From Prorocentrum cordatum (lineage: Eukaryota; Sar; Dinophyceae; Prorocentrales; Prorocentraceae), in NCBI GenBank assembly GCA_963575745.1, contig CAUYUJ010014186.1, positions 102,001 to 166,000 on the forward strand: a stretch of 64,000 nt of DNA, given 5' to 3'. Made by a program: the position numbers and the translations under genes. Position 1 is the first letter of the stretch; every line of letters begins with the position of its first letter. The notes under the pieces were generated by a model. The model was not told the origin of the DNA. It saw nothing but the letters and a program-made list of their open reading frames with translations, and made no database searches. Shown here one piece after another: positions 49,404 to 58,811 of the stretch.

Positions 49404-49794
49404 AAATGGCCCGACATGACGAAACAGTCTGCAGACAGCATCAGTCCCGACACAGACAAGGTATCGGTGGCAAACACGCGTCCTCGCAGCGTCTGAAACG
49501 GTGCACCTGTGTTACTTGCACGATGCCGCGACTCAGGCCCCATGGCTCCGCCGTTGGTCGATGACCGATCCCAAGTGAGTAGTTGTGTACCACAGGAACT
49601 GTGAGTGGGCCGAGCAGGTTGGACGTCGCTTGTAGTGCGCTACCGTGCTGCTGCCAACTGACTCGCTTTGCCTGCTTTCTTCTGCGGCCCCTCGGAGACA
49701 TAATTGTTGCAGTCCTGCTCTGCCCCACATTCAGCGAGTGCCCCCGCGTAGCAAAAACTTCGATCACTACCACCTGCACCCGACACAGGTCGAT

Positions 49795-50395
49795 ATATAT
49801 GTCTGTAGGTATACATGTGTGTGTGTGTGTCGGCATGTGTATGTCTGCATGTATGTATGTAGGTAAGTACGTATATAGGTAGGTAGGTAGGTCGGTATGT
49901 AGGTAGGCAGGTATGTATGTATTAGTGTATGTTTGTATGCATGCATGCATGCATGTGTGCATTTATGTATGAATGCGTGCATGCATGCATGCATGCATGT
50001 ATGTATGAATGTATGTATGGATGTATGAATGTATGTATGTATGTCTGCATGCATGTATGTATGCATGTGTATGGATGTGTGCATGTACGTGTGCATGTAG
50101 GTATGTATGTATGCCTGTCTGCATGTATACATGTATGTATGTATGTATGTATGTATGTATGTATGTATGTATGTTTGTTTGTAGGTATGTATATATGCAT
50201 GTATGCATGCATGTATGTATGTATGTATGGATGCATGTATGTGTGTATGTAGGTATGTGCGTATATGTGTATCGGTGTATATACGTGTGTGTGTGACTGT
50301 GTGCATGTATGTATGAATGTGTGTATGTATGTGTGCATGCATATACGTATATACGTATATATACACATGTGTGAACGCGTATCTATATACATGTA
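49795..50395 (+). repeat. (GTAT)n / (GCAT)n microsatellite, about 600 bases
   Basis: Mostly TATG and CATG tetramers with variants, including perfect (GTAT)n at about 50130-50172. Tyr/His/Thr- and Met/Cys/Val-rich frames through it are artefacts. Confidence 0.95.
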
Positions 50396-50509
50396 CTGTT
50401 TTGTCCGGTGCCAGTACCAACATGTTCGTGCCATCACCTGCGAATGCAATGCAATGACCGACCATCAATGGTCCTGTAGCAGTGGCATCCGTATTGGTGC
50501 ACATGTCCC

Positions 50510-50600
50510 CTGGTCAGACCCACACGAACCGTTTGATTACTCGGCTGTTGTCGAATTGTGCTTTGCGATGGGTCGTGGCGTCGGCCCGACTGAGAAGGTA
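50510..50600 (+). repeat. Third copy of the AACGAACCGTTTGATTAC dispersed element
   Basis: GGTCAGACCCACACGAACCG, TTTGATTACTCGG, GAATTGTGCTTTGC match the copies at 44.1 and 44.4 kb. Confidence 0.65.
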
Positions 50601-50839
50601 GCTGGCGCCGAGGTGGACCCTGGGGGGGGGGTCTGAGGAGGGAGGCCCTGCTTGAGAAAGTCGTGAGCGAGAGCGCGGTGAGCAGGGAGGAGGGAGGATG
50701 GGGCAGGAGAAAGGAATGATGAAACATAATGATGGAGGAAGGGAGCGGGACCAGGCCCAAACGACCTTTTTGAGGGCATCCTTGGCGAGGATGCCTCCTG
50801 GAAGCGGCGTCGAGAGTACGAGGGCATCCCTGGCATGGC

Positions 50840-50991
50840 GGAAATAGCGGAGAACAGGATGGACGAGGAGGAGGAGGAGTAGAAGGAGGAGGAGTAGAAG
50901 GAGGAGAAGGGGGAGGAGGAGGAGGAGGAGGAGGAGGAGGAGGAGGAGGAGGAGGAGGAGGAGGAGGAGGGAAGAGGAAGAGGAAGAGGAG

Positions 50992-51022
<31 letters not shown>

Positions 51023-51170
51023 TATGAGGAGGAGCGGGACGGGGAGGACGAGGAGGAAAGGGAGGAGGAGGAGGCGGTTACACCGCTACTTGTTAGAGGG
51101 CACATGCGCAAGGATCGGTCAGCGGTAAGAGGAGGAGGAGGAGGAGGAGGAGGAGGAGGAGGAGGAGGAG
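50840..51170 (+). repeat. (GGA)n purine tract
   Basis: Perfect GGA runs at about 50909-50968 and 51130-51170, with imperfect GAGGAA sequence between them. Confidence 0.95.
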
Positions 51171-51204
51171 CTGACTGGTCCACCACGGTGGGGGCATCAT
51201 TTTA

Positions 51205-51363
51205 AGGATTTGCAGCGTCGCTAGCATCATCATCCTCTCCGTCGTTAGCATCATCACCGTCACCACGCAACCAGCAGTTGTCATCATCGTCGTCACCAGC
51301 ATCATGATCACCATCGCCATCATCGTCATCACCATCATTGCCATCATCATCATCGTCATCATC

Positions 51364-51395
<32 letters not shown>

Positions 51396-51405
51396 CATCC
51401 ACAGC
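51205..51405 (+). repeat. (CAT)n/(CATCAC)n imperfect microsatellite
   Basis: Runs of CATCATCATCGTCATCACC end 70 bases before the ATG of the main gene. Confidence 0.9.
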
Positions 51406-51424
51406 GGTTTCGGCTCTCGGACGC

Positions 51425-51475
51425 GAGTAGCTCGCTTTTGCTTTTCGCGCTCCCCCCCAACCACCAGCAGCCGCC
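51425..51475 (+). promoter_or_regulatory. Possible 5' leader with trans-splice acceptor before the main gene
   Basis: CTCGCTTTTGCTTTTCGCGC, then CTCCCCCCCAACCACCAG and CAGCCGCC precede ATG at 51476. Nuclear mRNAs of dinoflagellates receive a 22-nt spliced leader at such AG sites. Only the pyrimidine tract and AG are seen here, so assignment is inferred. Confidence 0.3.
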
Positions 51476-52396
51476 ATGGGCAAGACGGCAGGTGACGCGG
51501 GGACCCCGTCGCTTGCGAAGAAGGCGGCGGCCGCGGCGGCCTCACCAGCCGCTGCCTTTGGCGCGCCGGCCGCCGCTGCCTCTGGCGCGCCGCCCGCCGC
51601 TGCCTCTGGCGCGCCGCCGGCCCTGTGCATCGCGCAGCTCCTCGAGACGGACCACGCGTCGATGCAGCAGGGTCACGTCAAGGAGCGGGTGCGCCAAGTG
51701 AAGCACCACGTCGACCATAGTTTGCTCAGCTTCCTGGGGCAGCGCAAGCGCGAGGTGTCCTTCGCGGTGCCCGCCAATTCTTCTTTGATTCCGCTGTTGG
51801 TCATCGCTGATGCTGCCTCTGGCGCAAACCACAGTTCGTTTCGCGAGGTCATGGACTACGACAACCTGGTTGCGAGCTTCTCCCGCGCCAAGGAGTGCGA
51901 GGCAACGGGGGCGGCGTGGGTGTTGGGCCCGATTCGCTCGGACGTCGACGACGTCGCCGTAAGCCAGCTCGAGGGTGCCATGGGCATGCGGTCGGAGGAG
52001 GCGTACTCCATCTCTTCCAAGCACGCGCGTTCGCGGCGCCTCTCCTTCGACTTGCCTATCCCCGCCTTGGCGGTCGACGTCGAGGTCGCCCAGCGGTTTC
52101 AGCCTAACAAGCCTGGAGTTTGCTTGGCAGAGGCTCTGGCCACGCTCGCGGGGCGCGCGGTGGTCATCGCGTGGCGCGCTGCTATGAGCGAGGCGCTCCA
52201 GCAGTCCAACGAAGACCGCGTGTGGCATCTGTTCAATGCCGCGTTGTCAGTGCCCATCAGGATGCGCTTGCTGCCTGATGGCGACGCGACCCACTTGGCC
52301 GCTCTGGCATTTTCAGAGGAGATGTTCTCTGCGTACGCTGCCTCTGGCGCTGAGTCCTTCTGGCGGTTCGCAGAGAAAAAAGAACGCGCCGCTTGA
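51476..52396 (+). CDS. N-terminal part of a large dinoflagellate-type gene (segment 1)
   Basis: ATG at 51476 in a good context (GCCGCCATGG), 306 codons to TGA at 52394-52396. The start is Ala-rich (MGKTAGDAGTPSLAKKAAAA) with three CTGCCT(C/T)TGGCG motifs read as AASGA or AAFGA. It then reads HVKERVRQVKHHVDHSLLSF, a well-folded stretch with DVDDVAVSQLEGAMGMRSEE, and SFWRFAEKKERAA at the stop. Further AASGA motifs occur at about 51818 and 52335. Codon bias is strong and composition protein-like throughout. The stop follows an A6 run; with one extra base the reading continues into segment 2. Product family not recognised for this part. Confidence 0.7.
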   Translation: MGKTAGDAGTPSLAKKAAAAAASPAAAFGAPAAAASGAPPAAASGAPPALCIAQLLETDHASMQQGHVKERVRQVKHHVDHSLLSFLGQRKREVSFAVPANSSLIPLLVIADAASGANHSSFREVMDYDNLVASFSRAKECEATGAAWVLGPIRSDVDDVAVSQLEGAMGMRSEEAYSISSKHARSRRLSFDLPIPALAVDVEVAQRFQPNKPGVCLAEALATLAGRAVVIAWRAAMSEALQQSNEDRVWHLFNAALSVPIRMRLLPDGDATHLAALAFSEEMFSAYAASGAESFWRFAEKKERAA

Positions 52397-52515
52397 CCAA
52401 CGTGGGGAACTGTTTCGCCAAACAGGAACCAGCGTCGAGGCTGGGGGCTGCGCTGAAGGCCTACGGCCTCCAGCTCAAAGGAAAAGCGCGCACCGCTGCA
52501 ACCGCCGCGGCGCTG
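52370..52515 (+). pseudogene. Segment 2, shifted frame continuation
   Basis: After GAGAAAAAAG the next frame reads LTNVGNCFAKQEPASRLGAA, then LKAYGLQLKGKARTAATAAA and LKGL. This joins smoothly to segment 1 if one base is gained at the A run. It loses protein-like character after about 52515, where segment 3 begins in the first frame again. An indel in the assembly or a real mutation would give this. Confidence 0.5.
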
Positions 52516-52774
52516 AAAGGTCTGCGCCCTTTCGCCCATCGACGGCGCCAGCAGTTCGGCTTTCGCGCTGGCCGAAGTGCATTTTCCAGAGCTTCGCGAC
52601 CCTGCGCTTCTCATGAGGATCGGCTTCGCCTGCTCCACGAGGGCTGGTTCTGACGCCAAGGCCAGGGAATTGCTCGTTTTCACCATGCACAGTTTCCGCG
52701 TGGCCCTCTTGACGGGCGACGCCCCGAAGGGCGAGAAACTGGTCGCGGGCCGGGTCGTCGGGCGCGATAGGTAG
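52508..52774 (+). pseudogene. Segment 3, returns to the frame of segment 1, ends at TAG
   Basis: Starting at GAAAGG the frame reads ALSPIDGASSSAFALAEVHF, PELRDPALLMRIGFACSTRA, then LVFTMHSFRVALLTGDAPKG and EKLVAGRVVGRDR before TAG at 52772-52774. The frame after the TAG continues directly in segment 4, so the TAG is an internal stop. Confidence 0.5.
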
Positions 52775-53805
52775 ACACCAGGGGTGCCCCACGCGCTCTT
52801 CAAGAAAAAGGAGCTCGTCGAGTACATCTTCCACGAGGCGTTTCTCATGAACAAGGCAGTGGGGAACGACGTGGCGGCATTTAAGACGCCTCTCCGCATC
52901 CTCCAGAAGGTCGCTGCCTCTGGCGCGGATGGGCTCGCGGTTTCGCACCGCGCGTCCGGCTCAGGCGGCGGCGCCGACGGGGCGCGGGCAGTGTTTGCGC
53001 TCCCCGTGGCCGAGGATCGGAACGCCGTGGATGCCAAGACGAAGGCGATGATCGACGTCGCGCGGCCTCTGTGGTCGAGCGCCTTCGACGACGAAATTGC
53101 CGAGCTTGCCCAGCAGGAGTTGGAGGACAGCACCACTGGGTTCGTCTGGCGCACGTGCCTCGCCGAGACCAGCCAGGGCGTTGGTGCCAAGTACCGCGCC
53201 TTCGCGGCCGCGCGCGCGGGCGGGCCGATCCCCGCCGGCCCCGATCTGGATGCAAACCTCGGCTTGTTGGGGATGTCCGAGCTCGGGGGCGAGCAAAAGG
53301 CAGAGCTCCAGAAGCTCCAGGAGCAGCTCAAGCAGTTCCGCAGGAAAACTGCGAAGTTCGTCAGTTTGCCGTCTGTCGGCGGTGCCTCTGGCGCGGAGTA
53401 CGCAGTGGCGCAGATGCAGGGCTTGTGGGATACGCTCAGCCTCGGGCACCGTTTTGGGAGGGGGAAGAACGACGTTCGCGCGTTCATCCTCTCAGCGGAA
53501 TTGTTCCCGCCCAACGTCGTCAAGCAAGGCGCCAAGGCGAGGGTGAACGAGCAGACGGCGCGTGACGAGGCGATGCTCAAGCGCGCCATCGAGTTCTTCT
53601 TGCAGAAGAGGCAGAAGGATGATGTCCTCATCTTCCTCGACGGCAGGAGCCGCGCGAACCGCAGGGTAATTGAGTCCTTCGATGCGAAGTTGGAGTCCGG
53701 GGGCGCCCGCGCGCACGTCGAGCGCTGGTTCGCGCGCGAGCAACCGGCGAAGACGGTGGGCCCGCGGTCCGCGGCCAGGGCGTCGAGCTACACGAAGAAT
53801 AAACA
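52775..53805 (+). CDS. Segment 4, central part of the gene
   Basis: In frame with segments 1 and 3. It begins TPGVPHALFKKKELVEYIFH and continues with a motif AASGA at about 52912, an IGPPA-like Ala/Gly region, LGLLGMSELGGEQKAELQKL with QEQLKQFRRKTAKFVSLPSV (predicted coiled coil), a GGASGAEYAVAQMQG motif copy, VNEQTARDEAMLKRAIEFFL and DDVLIFLDGRSRANRR, ending near YTKNK. The DDVLIFLDGRSRxNRR part resembles a segment seen in uncharacterised dinoflagellate proteins that also carry the C-terminal module of segment 5 (from memory, not searched). About 340 residues. The frame stays open to 54001, but the reading is wrong after the G6 run at about 53807. Confidence 0.65.
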
Positions 53806-54437
53806 GGGGGGCGGCCATTTTCTCGACGCCGCTCAAGGGCCCGCCGCGGAAAGCGGCGCACCGTGCGGAGTTCAACGCGCGCGGCGAGTCCTCGACCGCA
53901 GACGCGTCATCCAGCGGCATCCCAATGCGGCGTTTCTCCGAGCTCCCTCGCATGGACCACGAGGCGAAGATGAGCATCTTGGGAGCTGCACCTTGCGCTA
54001 GCGTCGACGGGGGGCAACCGCGCCCGCAGGGGGACATCGACTCGAAGGGCCACCCGTTCTCGCACACCGAGGTGAAGCCGCTCAGCTTGTGGCAGACTCT
54101 CGTGGAGCACAACGAGGTGGCCCGCGTCGTGGACTTCGCTCCAGCTCCTGGCGCTTTGGCTGTTGCTGCCTCTGGCGCAATTGAGCACGAAGGCAGCGCT
54201 GCCAACGATGCGCACCGGGACTGGCTCGATTCCATCGTGGACACGCGCGCGATGCACAAGGCGGGCCACGAGGAGGGGTGCGCGGAGCAATTGGGCGGCG
54301 ACGCCGAGTTCGTCGAGAAATCCAGCAAGTATTTCAGCGGAACCACGATGGAGGCGAAACGTCTGTTGATGCCAGTGGCCGGGGACGGCGAGGGTGAGGA
54401 GGAGGGGGAGGATGGCGCGAGCTCGGACGACGAGTAG
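53803..54437 (+). CDS. Segment 5, C-terminal SAM-methyltransferase-like module
   Basis: After AACAGGGGGGC the next frame reads INRGAAIFSTPLKGPPRKAA, MRRFSELPRMDHEAKMSILG, then GHPFSHTEVKPLSLWQTLVE, HNEVARVVDFAPAPGALAVA, ASGAIEHEGSAANDAHRDWL and a helical end, finishing in an acidic tail (GEGEEEGEDGASSDDE) with TAG at 54435-54437. VVDFAPAPGALAVAASG fits a class I SAM-binding motif I (hydrophobic strand, then D/E-x-x-x-G-x-G) with one Gly replaced by Ala-Pro. The LW...VVD...GALA...H.DWL order is that of an uncharacterised family common in dinoflagellates. An AASGA motif lies inside motif I, so the repeat motif and the binding loop coincide. Activity is unproven. Confidence 0.6.
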
Positions 54438-54770
54438 GTGGGCAGTTGACACACTGCCTCTGGCGTGCCACGACGCTGCCTCTGGCGCGCCCGTTGCCGC
54501 GTGAGAGGTCGCTCGAGCATTCGTTTCCGAGAGGGGCCCAGTGGCATCGGTTCTGGGGATATGTTCTGCGGCGGCGCGCGACAGTGACGTAGGCCCCGCG
54601 GCTGTCGGCGGCGTCGGCTCTTCTGAGGCGCGAATTCTGCGGCAGCGCTCGGCTCGGAAATGGAGATATCGCACCCGCCACTGCCATCGCCGCAGGTCGC
54701 GGCGGTCGCGATGTCGCCGTCGTCATCGCCATCGGCGCAATCATGCTATTTGTGGTTATGTTCCGTCATG
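54438..54770 (+). other. 3' region of the gene with two CTGCCTCTGGCG motifs
   Basis: Motif copies at about 54456 and 54474 lie just after the stop. A weak open frame (54541-54897) is not convincing as a gene. A GATGTCGCCGTCGTCATCGC word near 54710 is echoed in reverse at about 57780-57850. Confidence 0.4.
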
Positions 54771-55862
54771 TTCTCATGGTGTTGGTTACCATATCCCGCG
54801 TCTCCTGCTCAGTTTTCCTATGGCCGCGCTTAGTTTTCTCATGGTCGGGACTAGTTTTCCCCTCGTCGGATCTAGTTGTTCCTCGGGTCGGGTCTAGATG
54901 TTCTCTGGTCAGGTTTAGTTGTTCCCTGGTCGGGTCTGGTTTTCCCTTGGTCGGGTTTACTTTTTCCGTTGGTCAGGTTTAGTTTTTTTTTTTTTTTTGT
55001 TTTTTTTTTTTTTTTTTTGTTTTTTTCTGGTCTGGTCTAGTCCGCCCCTGGTCGGGTCTAGCTTTCCCCTGGTCGGGTCTACTTTTCTCTTGGGTCAGGC
55101 CTAGTGTTTTCTCTGGTCTGGTCTAGTTCTTCCCTGGTCGGGTGTAGTTTTTCCCTGGTCGGGTTTAGTTTTTTTCTTTTGTCGGGTCTAGTTTTTCCTG
55201 TGGTCGGGTGTAGTTTTTCCCTGATCGGGTCTAGGTTTCCTCTGGTCGGGTTTAGTTTTCCCCTGGTCGGGTCTAGTCTTTCCTTTGGCCGGGTCTAGTT
55301 GTTCCCCTTGTCGGGTTTCCTTTTCCTCTGGTCGGGTCTAGTTGCCCCCTGGTCGGGCATAGTTTTGTCCGTCGGTCGGGTTTAGTTTTTCTTTGGTCGG
55401 GTCTAGTTCCCCCCTGGTCGGGTCAAGTTTTCCTTTGGTCGGGTCTAGTTTTTTTCCCCTGGTCTGGTCTAGTTCTTCTTTGGCATTGTCTAGTTTCCCC
55501 TTTGGTCGGGTGTAGTTTTCCCCTGGTCGGGTTTAGTTGTTCCTTTGGTCGGGTCTAGTTTTTCTCTGGTCGGGTGTAGTTGTCCCTTGGTCGGGGTTAG
55601 TTGTCATTTGGTCGGGTCCAGTTTTTCCTTTGGTCGGGTCTAATGTTTCTCTTCTCGGGTCTACTTTTCCCTGGTCGGTGTAGCTTTCTCCCCGTCGGGT
55701 CTAGTTTTTTGTGGGGGGGGTGGGGCGTGGTTAGGTTTTGTTTTCTCAGGTCGGGTCTAGTTTTTCCCTGGTCGGGTTTACTTTTTGTCTCTGCTCGGAT
55801 CTAGTTTTCCCCTGGTCGGATTTAGTTTTTCCGATGGTCGGGTTTAGCGTTTCCCTGGTCGG
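54770..55862 (-). repeat. 21-bp satellite, first array (inverted orientation)
   Basis: About 50 units of GGTCGGGTCTAGTTTTCCCC (20-24 bases). This is the reverse complement of the arrays at 57.85-58.68 and 59.6-64 kb. A near-pure T run interrupts it at about 54980-55028. Frames give heptads such as Leu-Val-Gly-Ser-Ser-Phe-Pro. Confidence 0.95.
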
Positions 55863-55953
55863 GGAAAAGTGAACCCAGGCCCGCGGGGCCAGAGGCGGCC
55901 TGAGCCAGATCCACCACTCCCTTACTTTCCTACCTCTCTCTCCATCCATCTCT

Positions 55954-56142
55954 TTGTCGCTCTCGCCGACCCCCTCGCCCACTTCCTCGCTCGGACAGCC
56001 GCGTGGCCCAAACATCAGCGGGGTCAGGGGGCCCCGCTTCGCCGCCGCCAAGGGGAACTTGCGGGGCGAAGCCGCTGCGGGCGCGACGTTCCCACCCCTC
56101 GTTCCTCGCAGGCCTCCCGCCCGCCCGGGCTCCAGGGAGTAG
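55954..56142 (+). CDS. Possible coding segment upstream of the 56254 ORF
   Basis: The frame ends TAG at 56140-56142. After CTCGGACAG it reads RGPNISGVRGPRFAAAKGNL, then RGEAAAGATFPPLVPRRPPA and RPGSRE. The composition is plausible for a basic leader or exon. Two other frames here are also open, so the call is weak. Confidence 0.28.
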   Translation: MSLSPTPSPTSSLGQPRGPNISGVRGPRFAAAKGNLRGEAAAGATFPPLVPRRPPARPGSRE

Positions 56143-56253
56143 GCTTGCTCCGAGTGCGGGGCGGCCTGTGCGGGAAGCAACGCCCCGCGGCCGCGTCTGC
56201 GTCGCCCCCCGTTCCCCTCGCGCCCTCCGCGAGCTGCCTCTGGCGCGCCCCAG

Positions 56254-56748
56254 ATGGCGACGCCCGGGGGCCCTCGGGTGATTCGCAAGAAGCGAGCCGC
56301 CACCGACGATGGCAGCGGGCCCTCTGACAGTCAGTCCTCGCCGCCGACGATAGCAGGCCACTTGCAGAAGGTGCGACTGGCCCACCTGGCGCAGGTCCGA
56401 TCCCCAGCGCCCCCGGCGAACAAGCCGGCGAACAAGGCTCAGCGGTTGGAGCCGGCCCCCCCGCCTCAGTTCAAGGGCGGCCCGCCGTTGCGCGAGACAG
56501 AGGGCGACGACGACTCCATGGGCCTCTCGGACGCGTCGCTGTTCATGTCGGGCGAGGACAGTTCAGCGTGGGGAAGAGGGCGGGGGGGGGGGTGCTCAAT
56601 CCGGCTGCCCCTTGTCCAGTCGGCTTTTGCTGCCCAGCCAGCCGGCCTCGCCCATGCCCCTCCACCCCGTCATGCGGGGAGCGCGGAGGCGGAAAAGCGA
56701 CTGGCATGCCGTCGCTTCTCTGTCCGGGGCAGGCAGCAGCCAGATTGA
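56254..56748 (+). CDS. N-terminal exon or ORF, disordered nuclear-type protein
   Basis: ATG at 56254 follows GCCTCTGGCGCGCCCCAG. The frame runs 164 codons to TGA at 56746-56748. It starts MATPGGPRVIRKKRAATDDG, then SGPSDSQSSPPTIAGHLQKV, RLAHLAQVRSPAPPANKPAN, a Pro-rich part, ETEGDDDSMGLSDASLFMSG and EDSSAW. The first 110 residues are convincing (basic patch RKKR, Ser/Pro, acidic patch). After about 56575, at a G9 run, the reading turns compositional; a GTGGGG donor at about 56568 could end the exon. The related Lys/Arg/Ser/Pro style at 57231 suggests the same gene. Confidence 0.5.
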   Translation: MATPGGPRVIRKKRAATDDGSGPSDSQSSPPTIAGHLQKVRLAHLAQVRSPAPPANKPANKAQRLEPAPPPQFKGGPPLRETEGDDDSMGLSDASLFMSGEDSSAWGRGRGGGCSIRLPLVQSAFAAQPAGLAHAPPPRHAGSAEAEKRLACRRFSVRGRQQPD

Positions 56749-57019
56749 TCGAGCCTCGCCCGCCCTCCGCTCCGCTGCCGAGGACGGGCGGAAGGCTACA
56801 GGTTCTTTCATCAGCCTCTCCATGCAGAGCCCAAGCAGGCCGTCCTGGGCACACTTCCAAGGAGAGAGGAGGGCGGTGACAGATAGGTGGCAGGAGGGGG
56901 ACAGCAGCAGTAGAAGGGGGAAGAAGTGGGAGAGGAGGGGGAGGCCGGAGGAGGAAGGAGGGGTCGAAGGAAGGGGGGGTAGAAGAGGGGGGCGCCGACG
57001 GCGCCCACTGCCGACAGGG

Positions 57020-57130
57020 CGGGCGCGGCGAGGAGGAGGAGGAGGAGGAGGAGGAGGAGGAGGAGGAGGAGGAGGAGGAGGGGGAAGAGGAGGATGGGGG
57101 GGGGGGAGGAGGAGGAGGGAGAGGGGCAGG
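57020..57130 (+). repeat. (GGA)n tract
   Basis: Perfect GGA run at about 57031-57080 with G-rich interruptions. Flanking sequence to 56880 and 57215 is also purine-rich. Confidence 0.9.
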
Positions 57131-57230
57131 CGGGGGGAGGAGGGGCGGGGGGCGAGCTGGAGAGGGTGGAGGAGGAGGAAGGGAAGACGGAGTCGAGGAC
57201 GAGCAAAAATAAAGGAGAGTAGCACCCAAG

Positions 57231-57400
57231 GCTGACCATCGCCGCCAAGGTCGAGATCGCGCCCAAGGCCCAGTCGATTGCGACTCGGACCTCGGCGCCA
57301 GAGGTCTTCAACCCAGACTCAGCCTCGCCCCCGAGGAAGGTCGCCAGGGTCGAGGGCGATGGGGCTCCCCGCCATGGGCGAAGTGGACGCAGGCACTGCC
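57231..57400 (+). CDS. Exon, Lys/Pro/Ser-rich segment of the 56-57 kb gene
   Basis: After AGCACCCAAG|G the frame reads LTIAAKVEIAPKAQSIATRT, then SAPEVFNPDSASPPRKVARV and EGDGAP. It matches the style of the 56254 ORF and follows a 300-base purine tract. From about 57357 the better frame is the next one (57357-57610), which carries the motif read as TASGV. Confidence 0.45.
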
Positions 57401-57610
57401 TCTGGCGTGCCCCGCCGTGGCGAGCGCGCCCCAACGCGAAGCGGTCTCAGGGGGCTGCCTGAAGCGGCCGAAGGGTGCCCGCCAACTGACCGCCCTCAGG
57501 AAGCGGCCTCAGGAAGCGGCCAGAATGCACTGCCTCTGGCGTGCCCCGACAATTCACCGCCCTCAGGAAGCGGGCAGAACAAGAGCAACCCTTGGGAAGA
57601 TCTTCGCTAG
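57357..57610 (+). CDS. Ser/Gly/Pro-rich C-terminal segment containing the 12-bp motif
   Basis: From an ATG at 57359 the frame reads MGLPAMGEVDAGTASGVPRR, then a Gly/Arg/Pro part with PTDRPQEAASGSGQN and CPDNSPPSGSGQNKSNPWED, Leu-Arg and TAG at 57608-57610. The first CACTGCCTCTGGCGTG copy is read as T-A-S-G-V, the same frame as in the large gene; the second (about 57530) is read as LPLAC. CCTCAGGAAGCGG is repeated three times. Confidence 0.4.
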
Positions 57611-57839
57611 GAGATGGTTGCCCGAGACACTGCCTCTGGCGTGGCCGACTCACTGCCTCTGGCGCGCCCGCGACGCGGCCTCTGGCGCGCTTTCTGCGGC
57701 CGAGGCGGCGTCGCGGCAGCTGGCGCCGCAACGCTTGCGAGCGGAAAAACTAGTCGTCGTCGTCGTCGTCGCCACCATCGTAGTCGCCATCATGACCACC
57801 GACGTCATCAGCGCAATCAGCGACACCATGACCACCGAC

Positions 57840-58680
57840 ATCGCGACCAGGAAAAATACACCCGACCAAAGGAAAAACTAGACCAGACCAGGGGAAAACT
57901 AAACCCGACCAGGGAGAAATTAGACCCGACCAACGGAGCAATTAGACCCGACCAGGGGAAAACTAGACCCGACCAGAGGACAACTAAACCCGACCAGAGA
58001 AAACTCTGCCAGACCAAAGGAAACACTAGACCCGACCACCGGAAAAATTAGATCCGACCAGGGGAAAACCAGATCCGACCAGGGAAACACTAGACCCGAC
58101 CACAGGGAAAAGTAGACCCGACGAGGGGAAAAACTAGACCCGACCAAAGGAACAACTTAAACCCACCGACCAGGTGAAAACTAGAAAGGAAAAACCAGGC
58201 CCGGCCAAAGGAAAAACCATACCGGACCCAGGGACAACTAGACCCGACCAGGGGAAAACTAGACTTGAGTAGTGAAAACTAGACCCGCTCTGGGAAACAA
58301 TTACACCCGACCAAAGGAAAAACTAGACCCGACCAGGGAAAAGCCAGACCCGACCAGAGGAAAACTAAACCCGACCAGGGAAAACCTAGACCCGACCAAA
58401 GGACAACTAGACCCGACTTGGGGAAAACTAGACCCGACCAGGGCAAAATCAGACCCGACCAGAGAAAAACTAGACCCGACCAGGGGAAAACTAGATCCGA
58501 CCAAAGGAAAACTCGATCCGACCAAGGGAAAAATATACCCGACCAGAGGAAAACTAAATTCGACCAGGGAAAAACTAGACCCAAGCAAAGGAAAACTAGA
58601 TCCGACCAGGGAGCAACTATGCCCGACCACATGGAAAACTAGACCCGACCAAGGGAAACATATCCCGGCAAAGCAACCTA
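57840..58680 (+). repeat. 21-bp satellite, second array
   Basis: About 38 units of GACCCGACCAGGGGAAAACT. Because the unit is close to 21 bases, one frame reads as heptapeptides of the Asp-Pro-Thr-Arg-Gly-Lys-Leu type for 140 codons (58272-58694). With 54770-55862 it forms inverted arms around 55.9-57.8 kb. Confidence 0.95.
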
Positions 58681-58811
58681 ACAGCGATGTGTAGAAGCAT
58701 ATCTGAAAGCATTCCCCTTAAGATTCAGATGAAAACCCAGTTGTAGAATTCTGCTGTTCTCGCAGTCGTAGTCGCATTCGCGATGACAGTCGCAGCGGCA
58801 ACGGCAGTCGC

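Larger units (their letters stand above)
51545..57690 (+). repeat. Dispersed 12-bp motif CTGCCTCTGGCG, about 14 copies
   Basis: Copies are near 51548 (variant), 51575, 51600, 51825, 52338, 52913, 53383 (partial), 54167, 54456, 54474, 56233, 57398, 57532, 57637, 57652 and 57677 (variant). In the large gene each copy is read GCT GCC TCT GGC G, i.e. Ala-Ala-Ser-Gly-Ala. Copies outside genes are often followed by TGCC or CGCC. Confidence 0.8.

Noticed and set aside
49795-50510. Long Tyr/His/Thr-rich ORF on the minus strand (49767-50504)
   Set aside because: It is the translation of a (GTAT)n microsatellite.
52099-53631. 510-codon minus-strand ORF antisense to the large gene
   Set aside because: It is the antisense of well-biased plus-strand coding (RNY-type codons leave the complement open). 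It ignores the frame changes and has no protein-like domain.
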